The notes under the pieces are model-generated. The model saw only the letters and a program-made list of their open reading frames with translations, had not been told where the DNA came from and searched no databases. Shown here piece after piece: positions 16,265 through 25,156 of a stretch of 64,000 bases of DNA (its first letter is position 1; each line of letters opens with the position of its first letter). Source of the stretch: Mycobacterium sp. ITM-2016-00317 (GTDB lineage: Bacteria > Actinomycetota > Actinomycetes > Mycobacteriales > Mycobacteriaceae); the NCBI RefSeq assembly GCF_002968295.1, contig NZ_CP134399.1, positions 3,286,001 to 3,350,000 of the forward strand, in the 5' to 3' direction. A program made the translations under genes and the position numbers.

Positions 16265-16959
16265 ACTTGGGGCGCCATCAGTCGGGTGGCAGTCTCGGGC
16301 GTGAACATGTTCGCCGCGATGTCATGCATGCCCCGCATGGCCCGCAGGATTTCTTTGCGATCCTCATCCGTTTTCGCGTACCGCGCCAGCATCTGTCTGC
16401 CGAGTCCGACGTGGAACTTCTCGTCGATCTCGATCTTGCGATGCACCCGCACCACCTCGTCGAAGCCGTGGCGTTCTCCGGCGAGGAATGTCGGCTCGAG
16501 GCTCCCAGTCGCCGAAGTTTCCGACGCGTTCCACGCGGCAATTGCGGCAAGGGGGTGGCGATCGAGACAATCCCAGAGGAACTCACTCCATCTCTGAGTG
16601 TCCGGAGGGATCGTGGTGGGCGCCGTGCCGCCGAGCGATTCGACTGCGTTGCTCACCAGTTCGTAGTGCTCGGCCTCCTGGAACGCTTGCTTCGCCAGCA
16701 GGGTGATGTGCTTGCGCTCGAAACCCAGTCCATACCGGTGGATCTCGGCATTCAGCAGGAACACGTAATCGATCTCGCGCCACGCACGCGTCGCCAGCCA
16801 CTCCGCCAGGATGATGGGCTTGGGGTCCCGACTGAAATTGTCGAAGAAGTCCTCACTGGTGCGTTTCGCGTTGGCGAAGATGGCGTCGAGAATCTCATCG
16901 ACTTCTCCGATGATGGGATCGAGGCCTGCCCCTCCCCTGACATTGCGCACATCTACCAC
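16261..16959 (-). CDS. Ferritin-like diiron protein, probable oxygenase component
   Basis: This 232-residue, almost all-helical protein has the spacing of a diiron carboxylate four-helix bundle. Candidate ligands are E62 (R-E-I-D-Y), E95-x2-H98 (Q-E-A-E-H), E147 (N-A-S-E-T) and E180-x2-H183 (D-E-K-F-H). Two E-x2-H motifs plus two single glutamates is the full EEH/EEH set. I cannot name the family with certainty. GTG 16959 is chosen because AGGAGGGG lies seven bases upstream. A more upstream GTG at 16986 would overlap the operator-like dyad. It is the first gene of an operon whose second gene is an oxygenase-type reductase, so a two-component oxygenase is the likely assembly (inference). Confidence 0.75.
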   Translation of the reverse strand: MVDVRNVRGGAGLDPIIGEVDEILDAIFANAKRTSEDFFDNFSRDPKPIILAEWLATRAWREIDYVFLLNAEIHRYGLGFERKHITLLAKQAFQEAEHYELVSNAVESLGGTAPTTIPPDTQRWSEFLWDCLDRHPLAAIAAWNASETSATGSLEPTFLAGERHGFDEVVRVHRKIEIDEKFHVGLGRQMLARYAKTDEDRKEILRAMRGMHDIAANMFTPETATRLMAPQV

Positions 16960-16984
16960 TGCTCGTCCCCTCCTCGGTCGCAAC

Positions 16985-17003
16985 ACTATCGATTATCGAT
17001 TGT
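16985..17003. promoter_or_regulatory. Candidate GntR operator: ATCGAT-T-ATCGAT dyad before the diiron operon
   Basis: Two ATCGAT hexamers (16988-16993 and 16995-17000) flank one base. The dyad extends to an outer AC/GT pair, giving a 19-bp imperfect palindrome. It sits about 26 nt upstream of the start codon, in or just after the expected promoter, where FCD-GntR repressors normally bind. The rest of the gap to the cutinase start (17004-17341, about 340 nt) shows no convincing gene. Confidence 0.5.
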
Positions 17004-17341
17004 TATGCAGGGGCGTGGGACCGTCAAACGGAAGAGGACATCTCGCTCGTCGGTTGACGCCGGGCAGCCGCAATAAGTCGGACGTCTGCGACGGCGACAA
17101 GGGCTCCGTCTTGCGGCGCCGGGAGCCCGACGGGCCGACCCTGTCCAAATAACGAATCTGCTTGCGGTGGCGGACTTTTGCCGCCTGGCCAGCGCGTGTA
17201 ACGCCTCCTCCAGCAGCGGCGATGAAGAGGACGGCGACGCCACGATTACGTCACTGTGACGGACGAGCGGATGAATCGCCAAAACGCCGCCGCCCGAATC
17301 CGGGCCTGACATAGTTCTGTGCAGAGTTGTGGGGGGAATGA

Positions 17342-18073
17342 ATGACCGCTGGTCTGCGAACCGCCGGTCGCCTGGCAGGGGCGACCGCCTTGGCGTTGGC
17401 GGCGCTACCGATCATCATCCCGGTGGCGGACTCGCAACCGTGCCCCGACATCGGCGTGGTGTTCGCCCGCGGCACCGCCGAACCGCCCGGGGTCGGTGGA
17501 GTCGGCCAGAGGTTCGTCGACTCCCTGCGAGCGCAAGTCGGTCCGCGGACGGTGGGCGTGCACGCCGTGAACTATCCGGCCAGTAGCAATTTCAGCGGTG
17601 GGCCCGTCTTCACCATGAATGTCGTCGAGGGCATGCGCGACGAGACCAACCACGTGCGCGGCGTGGTTTCGGTCTGCCCGAACACCCGCATGATTCTCGG
17701 CGGCTACTCCCAGGGCGCCGTGGTGACAGCCCTGGCCACCTCCGGCGTGGTGCCCGCGGACGTACCGGCCGGAGCCGCTCCCCTTCCGATCCCCGGCGAC
17801 GTTGCTGACAACGTCGCCGCGGTGGTGCTGTTCGGTATGCCGGCCGGATGGTCTGCGGTGAAGTACAACGCACCGGTCATCGATGTCGGACCGGCCTACG
17901 CGGCCCGAGCCCTCGAGCTGTGCGCCCTGGGCGACGCCGTCTGCTCCGGCGCCCCCGCCACCGGTTCCACTGCGGCACACCAGCAGTACGCGAACAACGG
18001 CATGGCCGACCAGGCGGCAACCTTCGCCGCCGGCATGCTGGCACAGCCCGCTCCCAATCTGACCCTCCAGTGA
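17342..18073 (+). CDS. Secreted cutinase-family serine esterase (Culp type)
   Basis: The 243-residue precursor begins with a Sec signal peptide (hydrophobic core about 10-29, cleavage near V-A-D-S). The catalytic triad is S123 in G-G-Y-S-Q-G, D198 in L-G-D-A-V-C, and H213 in A-A-H-Q-Q-Y. Four cysteines (C34, C112, C194, C201) match the two conserved cutinase disulfides. Mycobacterial cutinase-like proteins are exported lipases/esterases acting on polyesters, phospholipids or mycolate esters. GGGGGG lies just before ATG 17342. It is divergent from the diiron operon and converges on the VOC gene, four bases away. Confidence 0.95.
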   Translation: MTAGLRTAGRLAGATALALAALPIIIPVADSQPCPDIGVVFARGTAEPPGVGGVGQRFVDSLRAQVGPRTVGVHAVNYPASSNFSGGPVFTMNVVEGMRDETNHVRGVVSVCPNTRMILGGYSQGAVVTALATSGVVPADVPAGAAPLPIPGDVADNVAAVVLFGMPAGWSAVKYNAPVIDVGPAYAARALELCALGDAVCSGAPATGSTAAHQQYANNGMADQAATFAAGMLAQPAPNLTLQ

Positions 18074-18077
18074 AACG

Positions 18078-18776
18078 TCAGGGCGTCGACTTGCCGGACA
18101 GGCCACCAGCCCCAGGCGCCACGCAGAAGTGATTTCCTTCTGGATCGGTCAGCGCGAGGGACGGCGGCCCGCAGATCGGGCAGCTCTCCCCCGCCTGACT
18201 GAGCCCACTATCCCTTAAGGCATCGGGCATGCCATCGAGCCGGAGGTGCAATCGGCCCTGGCTGGGTGGCATGTCCGGGCTGCGAACGAACTCCAACGCA
18301 GGCCCGCTGCCGCAACGCAACGATGAGTACTCGGAATACCTTCGCACAACCGGGTATTCGATGATCTCCGACCAGAATCTGCAGACCGCGGCGGGATCGG
18401 ACACATCGGTCACCACGGCGGCAACCCGGTCCGAGCCGCGGTATTCGTCACGCGGTTCCAGAACGCAGAATTCGTTTCCCTCCGGGTCGGCCAGCACCAC
18501 CCACGGCACGCTGCCCTGACCGATGTCGATGGGCCGCCCGCCCAGAGCGCACGCTCGCCGCACCAGCGCCTCCTGGTGCTCCTCGGAAACAGAGGCGAGG
18601 TCAAGGTGCAGGCGGTTCTTGGTCTTTTCGGCGTGGGAGCGGTGGACCACATCCAAGACAAGGCCGTGCCCGAGATCGACTTCGTCCGTCGGGCACGCGA
18701 GCAGCGCAGACCAGAACCGGCCTACCCGGGTCGGATCCTGCGCTTCGACAACCACTGCGCCGAGATGAACGGACAC
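18078..18776 (-). CDS. VOC (glyoxalase-fold) protein with two tandem modules
   Basis: The 232-residue protein contains two glyoxalase/bleomycin-resistance half-barrels. The first runs about 1-110 and ends L-A-D-P-E-G-N-E-F-C-V-L-E. The second runs about 118-228 and ends L-T-D-P-E-G-N-H-F-C-V-A. The D-P-E-G-N-x-F-C closings are typical of the actinobacterial glyoxalase-like subgroup, whose members bind small hydrophobic ligands or act as metal-dependent lyases. No activity can be assigned. It starts at GTG 18776, 36 nt after the DerI-like gene on the same strand, and may be the last gene of the polyol operon. Confidence 0.8.
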   Translation of the reverse strand: MSVHLGAVVVEAQDPTRVGRFWSALLACPTDEVDLGHGLVLDVVHRSHAEKTKNRLHLDLASVSEEHQEALVRRACALGGRPIDIGQGSVPWVVLADPEGNEFCVLEPRDEYRGSDRVAAVVTDVSDPAAVCRFWSEIIEYPVVRRYSEYSSLRCGSGPALEFVRSPDMPPSQGRLHLRLDGMPDALRDSGLSQAGESCPICGPPSLALTDPEGNHFCVAPGAGGLSGKSTP

Positions 18777-18812
18777 ACCGCCAACGTATTCGACGCCGTC
18801 AAGACCCGCCCG

Positions 18813-19295
18813 TCAGCAGGCGTCCGCCGCCGACTCGTACGCGTCGATGGCCTCCACCTTGGCCGCCGACGCACTTTGCGGATCGAACTCGTAGCCGAGC
18901 CACTCACCCATGAGGCGGCGCGCCAACTCCAGCCCGATCACCCGCTGCCCGAAGCACAACACCTGTGCGTTGTTCGACAGCACCGAGCGTTCGACAGAGA
19001 AGCCGTCGTGCGCGGTGACCGCGCGGATGCCGGGCACCTTGTTGGCGCTGATCGCGACCCCGAGCCCGGTACCGCACACCAGCAGGGCGCGGTCGGCCTT
19101 CCCGTCGGCGACCATTCGCGCCGCCGCCACCGCTACGTGCGGATAGGCGGTGTTCTCATCGGCGCCCACTCCGGCGTCGGTGACCTCGGCGACGCGCTCA
19201 TCGGCGAGTAGGTCACCTTTGAGCGCTTCTTTGTACTCGTATCCGGCGTCGTCGGATCCGACGACGATCCGTAGGCCAGTCGGCATGGCGGTCAT
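18813..19295 (-). CDS. derI: RpiB-family sugar-phosphate isomerase, probable D-erythrulose-4-phosphate isomerase
   Basis: The 160-residue protein has RpiB/LacAB features: [10 protein letters not shown] near the N-terminus (phosphate and substrate binding), catalytic cysteine C74 in [10 protein letters not shown], and [10 protein letters not shown]. Immediately downstream of a DhaK/DhaL-type kinase, it matches the DerI step of tetritol breakdown described in M. smegmatis, D-erythrulose-4-phosphate to D-erythrose-4-phosphate. That assignment rests on context. The generic alternative is ribose-5-phosphate isomerase B. ATG 19295 follows GAAAGGGAC, and the gap to the kinase stop is 14 nt. Confidence 0.85.
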   Translation of the reverse strand: MTAMPTGLRIVVGSDDAGYEYKEALKGDLLADERVAEVTDAGVGADENTAYPHVAVAAARMVADGKADRALLVCGTGLGVAISANKVPGIRAVTAHDGFSVERSVLSNNAQVLCFGQRVIGLELARRLMGEWLGYEFDPQSASAAKVEAIDAYESAADAC

Positions 19296-19309
19296 GTCCC
19301 TTTCGGTGC

Positions 19310-21061
19310 TCAGGGGGTTGTTCTGGGGATGGATGTGAAGTTCTCGGCCGCTGTGCGCAGGCACATCGCCAGCGAGGTCGCGCCGGCGTCCGGGGTGCCC
19401 ACACTACGCTCGGCGAGCGGTCGCGCCCGGCCCACCTTGGGTCTCAGATCGGCGGTCGCCTGCGCCGCCTCGGCCGCGACCTCGGTCGCCGACCGCCAGG
19501 CATCCTGCCACTCCTCGCCCTCGGCCACCCGCTTCTGCAGGTCTTCGACGAACGGGAGAAACGCATCCAGCATGGTCTTGTCTCCGGGTGCGGCGCCGCC
19601 GAGAGTGATCAACGCCTCGTAGCCGTCCCGCATTCCGGCCGCAACGGTGGTGGAGTCGGGTCGGCCGGTGTCACCGAGTCGCGCACCGACGGCCGACAGC
19701 AGCGCACCCCAGAGCACTCCCGAGGTGCCGCCCGCCTTGGCCGCCCATTCCTTGCCCGCCGCGGCCAGGACCGTACCCTGGCCGGCTCCGGCCTCGACCG
19801 CGCTCTGGGCGGCTTCGGACGCTGCGGTGGAGCCCTTCACCATGCCCCTGCCGTGGTCGCCGTCCCCGGCGACGGCGTCGATCCGCCCCAGCTCGGCTTC
19901 GGCGTCGGCGAGCATCGTGGCCATCGCGGCGAGCACCCGGGCGACAACCCGGCCGCCGCTGCGTCCGGCGTCGTCGGCACGCTCCGCCAGGGCCGCCGGG
20001 GTGGCCTCGGTGGTCAGCTCGGCGGCGGTACGCAGTTCGGCGGTACCCTCACCGGCCGCCTGCGCCGCGGCCCCCTTGCGGTAGGCCGGCGTGTCGGCAG
20101 GCGCGGTCCAGTACCGCTCAAGCTCGTCGTCGAGCCACATCACCGTCAGCGAGCAGCCCGCCATGTCGAGACTGGTAACCAGCTCACCGACCTCCGGTTC
20201 GACGATCTCGTAGCCGCGCTCGCGCAACAGTGCCGCCACGGAGCCCCAGACCACGAACAGCTCTTCGTACTTGGTCCGCCCCAGACCATTGAGAATCACC
20301 GCGATCCGCTTCGACGCCGTGGCCGGCTGGTCGGCAAGCACACCGTCGACCAGCTTCTCCGCCAGGGCCGACGCGGACGGCATCGGCTCGTCGGCGACAC
20401 CCGGTTCCCCGTGGATGCCGAGGCCGACACCCATCATGCCCTCCGGGACGGTGAACAACGGGTGGTCAGCCCCCGGCAGGGTGCACCCGTCGAACGCCAC
20501 CCCCAGCGTGCGCGTCGCGGCATTCGCCGATTCGGCGACCCTGACCACCCCGGCGAGGTCGAGACCGTCCTCGGCTGCCGCGCTGGCGCATTTGAACACC
20601 GTGAAATCGCCTGCGATACCACGTCGTTTCGCCTCCTCGCCGCGGGGGGCGCTGGCGATATCGTCGGTGACCGCGAAGTAGTGGGCATCGATACCCTCGC
20701 TGCGCAGCTGCGTCACCGCGAGCCCGAAGTTCATCACGTCACCGGCGTAGTTGCCGGTGGTCAACAGCACACCGGCGTCGCCGTGGGCAGCCCTGGCGAC
20801 CGAGGCTGCCTCTTCCGCCGAGGGCGAGGTGAAGATGTTGCCGACCACCGCGCCGTCGGCGAAACCGACGCCGACCGTCCCGCAGAATGCGGGATAGTGA
20901 CCGGAGCCGCCACCGATGACGACGGCGACCTTGCCCGGCCTGGTCCGGTGGGCGCGGACGACTCCGCCGGGCACCCCGGCGACATACCGCGCGTTGGCAT
21001 CCAGGAAGCCGGTCAGCATGTCCTCGGTGAATCGGGCAGGGTCGTTGTAGAGCTTGGTCAT
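19310..21061 (-). CDS. derK: DhaK-DhaL fusion kinase, probable D-erythrulose 4-kinase
   Basis: This 583-residue ATP-dependent ketose kinase is a fusion of both DHA-kinase domains. DhaK (about 1-335) has [12 protein letters not shown] and the substrate-binding histidine region G-I-H-G-E-P-G. DhaL (about 370-575) has the Mg-ATP aspartates in A-G-D-G-D-H-G-R-G, then G-G-T-S-G-V-L-W-G and a C-terminal G-T-P-D-A-G-A. In M. smegmatis the equivalent enzyme phosphorylates D-erythrulose in D-threitol catabolism. The neighbouring dehydrogenases and RpiB homologue make that the best reading here. Dihydroxyacetone kinase is the alternative. Its ATG overlaps the stop of the ABC ATPase gene (ATGA). Confidence 0.88.
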   Translation of the reverse strand: MTKLYNDPARFTEDMLTGFLDANARYVAGVPGGVVRAHRTRPGKVAVVIGGGSGHYPAFCGTVGVGFADGAVVGNIFTSPSAEEAASVARAAHGDAGVLLTTGNYAGDVMNFGLAVTQLRSEGIDAHYFAVTDDIASAPRGEEAKRRGIAGDFTVFKCASAAAEDGLDLAGVVRVAESANAATRTLGVAFDGCTLPGADHPLFTVPEGMMGVGLGIHGEPGVADEPMPSASALAEKLVDGVLADQPATASKRIAVILNGLGRTKYEELFVVWGSVAALLRERGYEIVEPEVGELVTSLDMAGCSLTVMWLDDELERYWTAPADTPAYRKGAAAQAAGEGTAELRTAAELTTEATPAALAERADDAGRSGGRVVARVLAAMATMLADAEAELGRIDAVAGDGDHGRGMVKGSTAASEAAQSAVEAGAGQGTVLAAAGKEWAAKAGGTSGVLWGALLSAVGARLGDTGRPDSTTVAAGMRDGYEALITLGGAAPGDKTMLDAFLPFVEDLQKRVAEGEEWQDAWRSATEVAAEAAQATADLRPKVGRARPLAERSVGTPDAGATSLAMCLRTAAENFTSIPRTTP

Positions 21062-22188
21062 CGCAGACGTTCTCCGGTCTCGGTGTCGAACAGGTACACC
21101 CGCTCGGCCGGGGCGGTCACCGTCACCTGTTGCTCGGGTTCGTGGCGCTGCTCGGCGGGGGTCTGGACCACCACACCCTCCTCGATTCCCGGCACGGTGC
21201 TGGTCGCCAGACCGAACTCCAGCAGGTGTTCGAAGTATGCCACCGTGGCGGCGACGCCCTGACCGTCACCACGGGCCGACAGTGCGCAGTCCTGCGGCCG
21301 GACGCCCACGGTGACCCTGGTCCCGTCGGGCACACCGGTGACCGTGGTGTCCAGCAACCCCGCTCCGGACCCGATCTCGACGCGTACCCGGCCGCCGTGG
21401 ACCCGCGTGGTGCCCGGCAGCACGTTGATCGCCGGCTCACCGACGAACTCCGCGACGAACAGGTTCGCGGGATCGTCGAAAACCTCGTCGGGAGTGCCGA
21501 ATTGCTGCACCACACCGCCGTCCATGACGGCGAGCCGGTCGGCCAGCGACAGGGCCTCGACCTGGTCGTGGGTGACCACGATGGTGGTGTATCCGAATTC
21601 CCGCTGCAGCACTTTCAATTCGCGGCGCACCCGGTTGCGGGCCGAGGCGTCCAGATGGCTGAGCGGCTCGTCGAGCAACAACACCGGTGGATTGCGCACC
21701 AGTGCCCGCGCCAGCGCCACCCGCTGCTTCTGGCCGCTGGACAATCCCGCCGGGCGCAGGCCGAGGAGGTCGTTCATCTCCAGGCGCTCGCAGATCGAGT
21801 CGACCATCTTCTCGGCGCCCTTGACCTTGCGCGCCTTCAGGCCGTACAGCAGGTTGTCACGGACCGACATCGGCGGGTACAACGCATAGCTCTCGAATCC
21901 GACACCGATTCCGCGTTTGGCCGCGGGCAGCTGGGAAACCTCACGATCACCGATCTTGATCGACCCGCTGGTCACCGTCTCCAACCCGGCGATCATCCGC
22001 AGGGTCGTGGTTTTACCGCAGCCCGACGGCCCGAGCAGTGCGACCAGCTCCCCCGCCTGGATCTCCAGGTTGATGCCCTTGACCGCGGTAACGCTGTCCC
22101 GGCTCCTCGACGCATAGGTCTTGACCAGGTCTGAAAGGGTCAAGCTCTGCGCCGTCTGCTGCGTGGTCTTGTCGATCGCGACGCTCAC
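21058..22188 (-). CDS. ABC importer ATPase (MalK/UgpC type) of the polyol transporter
   Basis: The 376-residue ATPase has Walker A G-P-S-G-C-G-K-T (53-60), signature L-S-S-G-Q (149-153), Walker B V-L-L-L-D-E-P (169-175), the H-loop in V-V-T-H-D, and a C-terminal TOBE-like regulatory domain. The Q-loop reads F-E-S-Y-A-L-Y-P, with E99 where most ATPases have glutamine. The partner ATPase has the same change. The pair would energise the two permeases upstream. GTG 22188 overlaps the stop of the second ATPase (GTGA), and the stop overlaps derK. Confidence 0.93.
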   Translation of the reverse strand: MSVAIDKTTQQTAQSLTLSDLVKTYASRSRDSVTAVKGINLEIQAGELVALLGPSGCGKTTTLRMIAGLETVTSGSIKIGDREVSQLPAAKRGIGVGFESYALYPPMSVRDNLLYGLKARKVKGAEKMVDSICERLEMNDLLGLRPAGLSSGQKQRVALARALVRNPPVLLLDEPLSHLDASARNRVRRELKVLQREFGYTTIVVTHDQVEALSLADRLAVMDGGVVQQFGTPDEVFDDPANLFVAEFVGEPAINVLPGTTRVHGGRVRVEIGSGAGLLDTTVTGVPDGTRVTVGVRPQDCALSARGDGQGVAATVAYFEHLLEFGLATSTVPGIEEGVVVQTPAEQRHEPEQQVTVTAPAERVYLFDTETGERLR

Positions 22189-23301
22189 TGCACTGCCTCC
22201 AGGGTCTGGTCGCCGAGCCGCGCGGTGTCACCGTCGCCCGGCGTGAACACATGCACATCGGATTCGGCGATACGCATCGTGACGTTGTCTCCCTCGCCGA
22301 CGCCGTGCCGACCCGAGGTGAGCGCGATCAGCTGCGCGCCCCCCACGTCGACGGTCAACTCGATGTTGCGGCCCAGCCGTTCGGCGAGCACGACACGTCC
22401 GTGCAGTGAACCCTCCCGGCTCGTGACATGGATGTCGCTGGGGCGCAGGCCTACTCGCACCCGATCCCCCCGTGCGCACTGCACGCCGGCCGGCACCGGA
22501 ACATCCAGCGAGCCGTCACCGAGCCGGATCCGGCCGTCGTCGACGACGCCGTCGAGCAGGTTGATCTCGGGTTGACCGAGCGATCGCGCGACGAAGGTGT
22601 CGGCCGGTCGGCGCCAGATCTCGTCCGGCGTGCCGATCTGCATCACCCGGCCCTCTCGCATCACCGCGATGCGGTCGCCCAATGCCAGCGCCTCCTGGTA
22701 GTCGTGCGTCACGTAGACGGTCGTGGTGTTCGACATCGCGCCGAGCTGCTTGAGTTCGGCGCGCATCGACGCTCGCAGCTTGGCGTCGAGGTGGCTCAGC
22801 GGCTCGTCGAGCAGATAGGCATCGGCCAGGCCGGACCAGGACACGACCGAGCGCCACCCGCTGACGCTGCCCGTTGGACAGCTCGCGGGGCAGCCGGTTC
22901 TTGAGCGCGTTGATGCCCAGGGTCGTGGTGACCTGGTCGATCCGCTCAGCCTGCTCAGCCGCCGAATATTTGCCGCTACGACCGGATTTGAGCGGTGAGG
23001 CGAGGTTCTCGGCCACCGTCTTCTGCGGGTAGAGCGCGTAACTCTCGAAGGCCATCGCGACGTTGCGGTGGTAGGGCTCCACCGCGGTCATGTCGACACC
23101 GCCGATGGACACCGTGCCCGAATCGACGTCGACCAGGCCGGCGATGCTCTTCAACGTGGTCGTCTTCCCGGCCCCGCTGGGACCCAGGATGACGAAGAAC
23201 TCGCCGTCGGCGATGTCCAGCGACAGGTCGTCGACCGCAGTGACCTTCTTCGAGGTCGCACCGTAGGTCTTGGTGACGTTGGCAATCGTTACCGTGGCCA
23301 T
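22185..23301 (-). pseudogene. Second ABC importer ATPase of the polyol transporter, interrupted by a frameshift
   Basis: ATG 23301 starts a MalK-type ATPase with Walker A G-P-S-G-A-G-K-T (40-47), Q-loop F-E-S-Y-A-L-Y-P (E86) and signature L-S-N-G-Q, in frame to about R157. The continuation (A-Y-L-L-D-E-P Walker B, V-T-H-D, TOBE region) is in another frame and stops at 22185. One extra base near 22825-22833 explains the break. Without it the protein would be 371 residues, normal for the family. Start and stop both overlap neighbours (TGATG and GTGA), so the locus is otherwise intact. It is a recent mutation, a sequencing error, or less likely recoding. As read, it makes no working ATPase. Confidence 0.85.
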
Positions 23302-24182
23302 CAGGCCTTCACCGCCCCGAATGACAGGCCCCGCACCAGATACCGCTGGATGGTCAGCGCGAGGATGAGTGGTGGCAACGCCGCGATCAGCGCCGCGGCG
23401 GCCGTGAGGTTGTAGTACGCCTGGCCGCCGCCGCCGAGGAACTTGGTGATGGCGACGGTCACCGTGCCGGCATTGCTGTCGGCCAGGATCAGCGGGAAGA
23501 CGTAGTTGTTCCAGGCGAAGATGAACGCCAGCAGCGCCGCGGCGGCGATGCCGGGCCGCACGATCGGCAGCGCGACCATCAGGAACGCCCGGCGCCGGGT
23601 GTACCCGTCGAGCAACGCCGCCTGCTCGAGATCCTCCGGCAGATCCTGGAAGTAGGACCGCAGGATCCACACCACCAGCGGCATGGTGACCAGTTGCAGC
23701 ACCCAGATCATGCCGACCTTGGTGTCGAACAGGCCGATCTGGTTGTAGATCACGAACAACGGCACGATGACCATGAGCTCGGGTGCGAAGCGGAAGGACA
23801 GCATGGTGAACATCAGGTCGTTGGAACCCTTGTACTGCCAACGGCCGGCGGCGTAGGCGGCGGGGATACCGATGATCAGCGACACCAGCACCGCGCCGCC
23901 GCAGTTGAGCAGGCTGGTCAGCAGCGAGGCCTTGAAATCCACGCTGGTCATCTGGGTGCCCCGATCGGACAGGACGGTGGCGAAGTTCGACCAGGTGGGA
24001 CTGAACGAGAAGAAGGTGGTGGTCTGCTCCTCGGCGTTCTTCAGGGCCAGCATCAGCATCCAGAAGATCGGGAACAGCGAGAAGACGAACCAGAAGACCA
24101 GCCCGACATCGGCGGCGACGGCGCCGATGGACCACCGCTTCTGGCCCGGTTGAAGCTCAGTGCGGGACATCTTGAGTGCCAT
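23301..24182 (-). CDS. ABC importer permease, MalG type
   Basis: The 293-residue inner-membrane protein has six predicted helices and the EAA loop near residues 195-215 (D-L-P-E-D-L-E-Q-A-A-L-L-D-G). It is typical of the MalG/UgpE component of carbohydrate-family-1 ABC importers. Its TGA shares one base with the ATG of the downstream ATPase, and the upstream permease ends three bases before its start, so translation is coupled through the operon. By context it carries tetritols or another polyol. Confidence 0.93.
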   Translation of the reverse strand: MALKMSRTELQPGQKRWSIGAVAADVGLVFWFVFSLFPIFWMLMLALKNAEEQTTTFFSFSPTWSNFATVLSDRGTQMTSVDFKASLLTSLLNCGGAVLVSLIIGIPAAYAAGRWQYKGSNDLMFTMLSFRFAPELMVIVPLFVIYNQIGLFDTKVGMIWVLQLVTMPLVVWILRSYFQDLPEDLEQAALLDGYTRRRAFLMVALPIVRPGIAAAALLAFIFAWNNYVFPLILADSNAGTVTVAITKFLGGGGQAYYNLTAAAALIAALPPLILALTIQRYLVRGLSFGAVKA

Positions 24183-24185
24183 GGT

Positions 24186-25142
24186 CTATGACTCCGCTCC
24201 GGCAGCGCGGCGCTGCGCTTTTCCGAGCACGCTCACCAGGTAGCGCGCGGTGATGAACACGATGACCCACAGCAGCAGCATGTAGGTGCTGCCGCGCGAG
24301 TAGTCCAGGTTGATGATCGAGTCCTCGAAGGCGCCGATCTGCAGTGTCCGGGTGGCCACGCCGGGTCCGCCGGCGGTCAGCACGTAGATGTGGTCGAAGA
24401 CCTTCAGGTTGTCCATGAACCGGAAGATCACCGCGACGAGGATGTAGGGCCACAGCATCGGCAGCATCAACTTGCGGAACATGTAGAACCACGAGGCGCC
24501 GTCGACTTCGGACGCCTCGAACGGCTCGCGCGGCAGCGATCGGATACCGGCGAGCACCAGGATGGCGACGAACGGCGTGAAGATCCAGATGTCAACCAGG
24601 ATCACCGAGAACAGCGCATTGCGCGCCGACAGCCAGTCAAACGTGTTGCCCAGTCCCAGAACATGATTGAGCACCCCGAACTGCGGGTTGAACATCAGTT
24701 TCCAGATCACGCCGGCGATGACCGGAGCGATCATCAACGGCAGGATGAGCACCTTCTCGAAGATCTTGCCGATGATCGAGGAGCGATTGAGCAGCAGGGC
24801 CAGGCCGACGCCCAACACGGTCTCGATGAACGTCACCGCGAGCGCGAAGGTCGCGGTGACCTGGACGCTCTTCCAGAAGACCTGATCGCCGAGCACCGAG
24901 GCGAAGTTGTCGAACCAGACGAAATGCGGATCAGGGTTCACCGCAGCGTAGTTCAGGAAGGCGTAGTAGGCGCCGACCGCGAACGGGTACAGGATCCCGA
25001 CCACGATCACCACGGCCGGCACCGACAGCAGGTAGGGACGCAGCCTGCGCCGCCAGGTCGGAACCTCGGGCAGGTCGCCCCGGCGCACTGCGGGCGGCCG
25101 GTCCGGCGACGTCGACGGGGCCTTGGAGGTCTGAGTTGTCAT
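24186..25142 (-). CDS. ABC importer permease, MalF type
   Basis: The 318-residue inner-membrane permease has an N-terminal cytoplasmic tail of about 35 residues, six helices, and the EAA motif near residue 215 (L-P-R-E-P-F-E-A-S-E-V-D-G-A). It pairs with the MalG-type permease downstream. ATG 25142 is preferred, with AGGAG 11 bases upstream. A GTG nine bases earlier lies too close to that ribosome site. It begins 14 nt after the binding-protein gene. Confidence 0.92.
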   Translation of the reverse strand: MTTQTSKAPSTSPDRPPAVRRGDLPEVPTWRRRLRPYLLSVPAVVIVVGILYPFAVGAYYAFLNYAAVNPDPHFVWFDNFASVLGDQVFWKSVQVTATFALAVTFIETVLGVGLALLLNRSSIIGKIFEKVLILPLMIAPVIAGVIWKLMFNPQFGVLNHVLGLGNTFDWLSARNALFSVILVDIWIFTPFVAILVLAGIRSLPREPFEASEVDGASWFYMFRKLMLPMLWPYILVAVIFRFMDNLKVFDHIYVLTAGGPGVATRTLQIGAFEDSIINLDYSRGSTYMLLLWVIVFITARYLVSVLGKAQRRAAGAES

Positions 25143-25156
25143 GAGTTCCACGGCTC

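Noticed and set aside
16986..17312. A possible 108-residue gene between the diiron operon and the cutinase
   Set aside because: It is low-complexity, has no ribosome site, and would contain the operator-like dyad.
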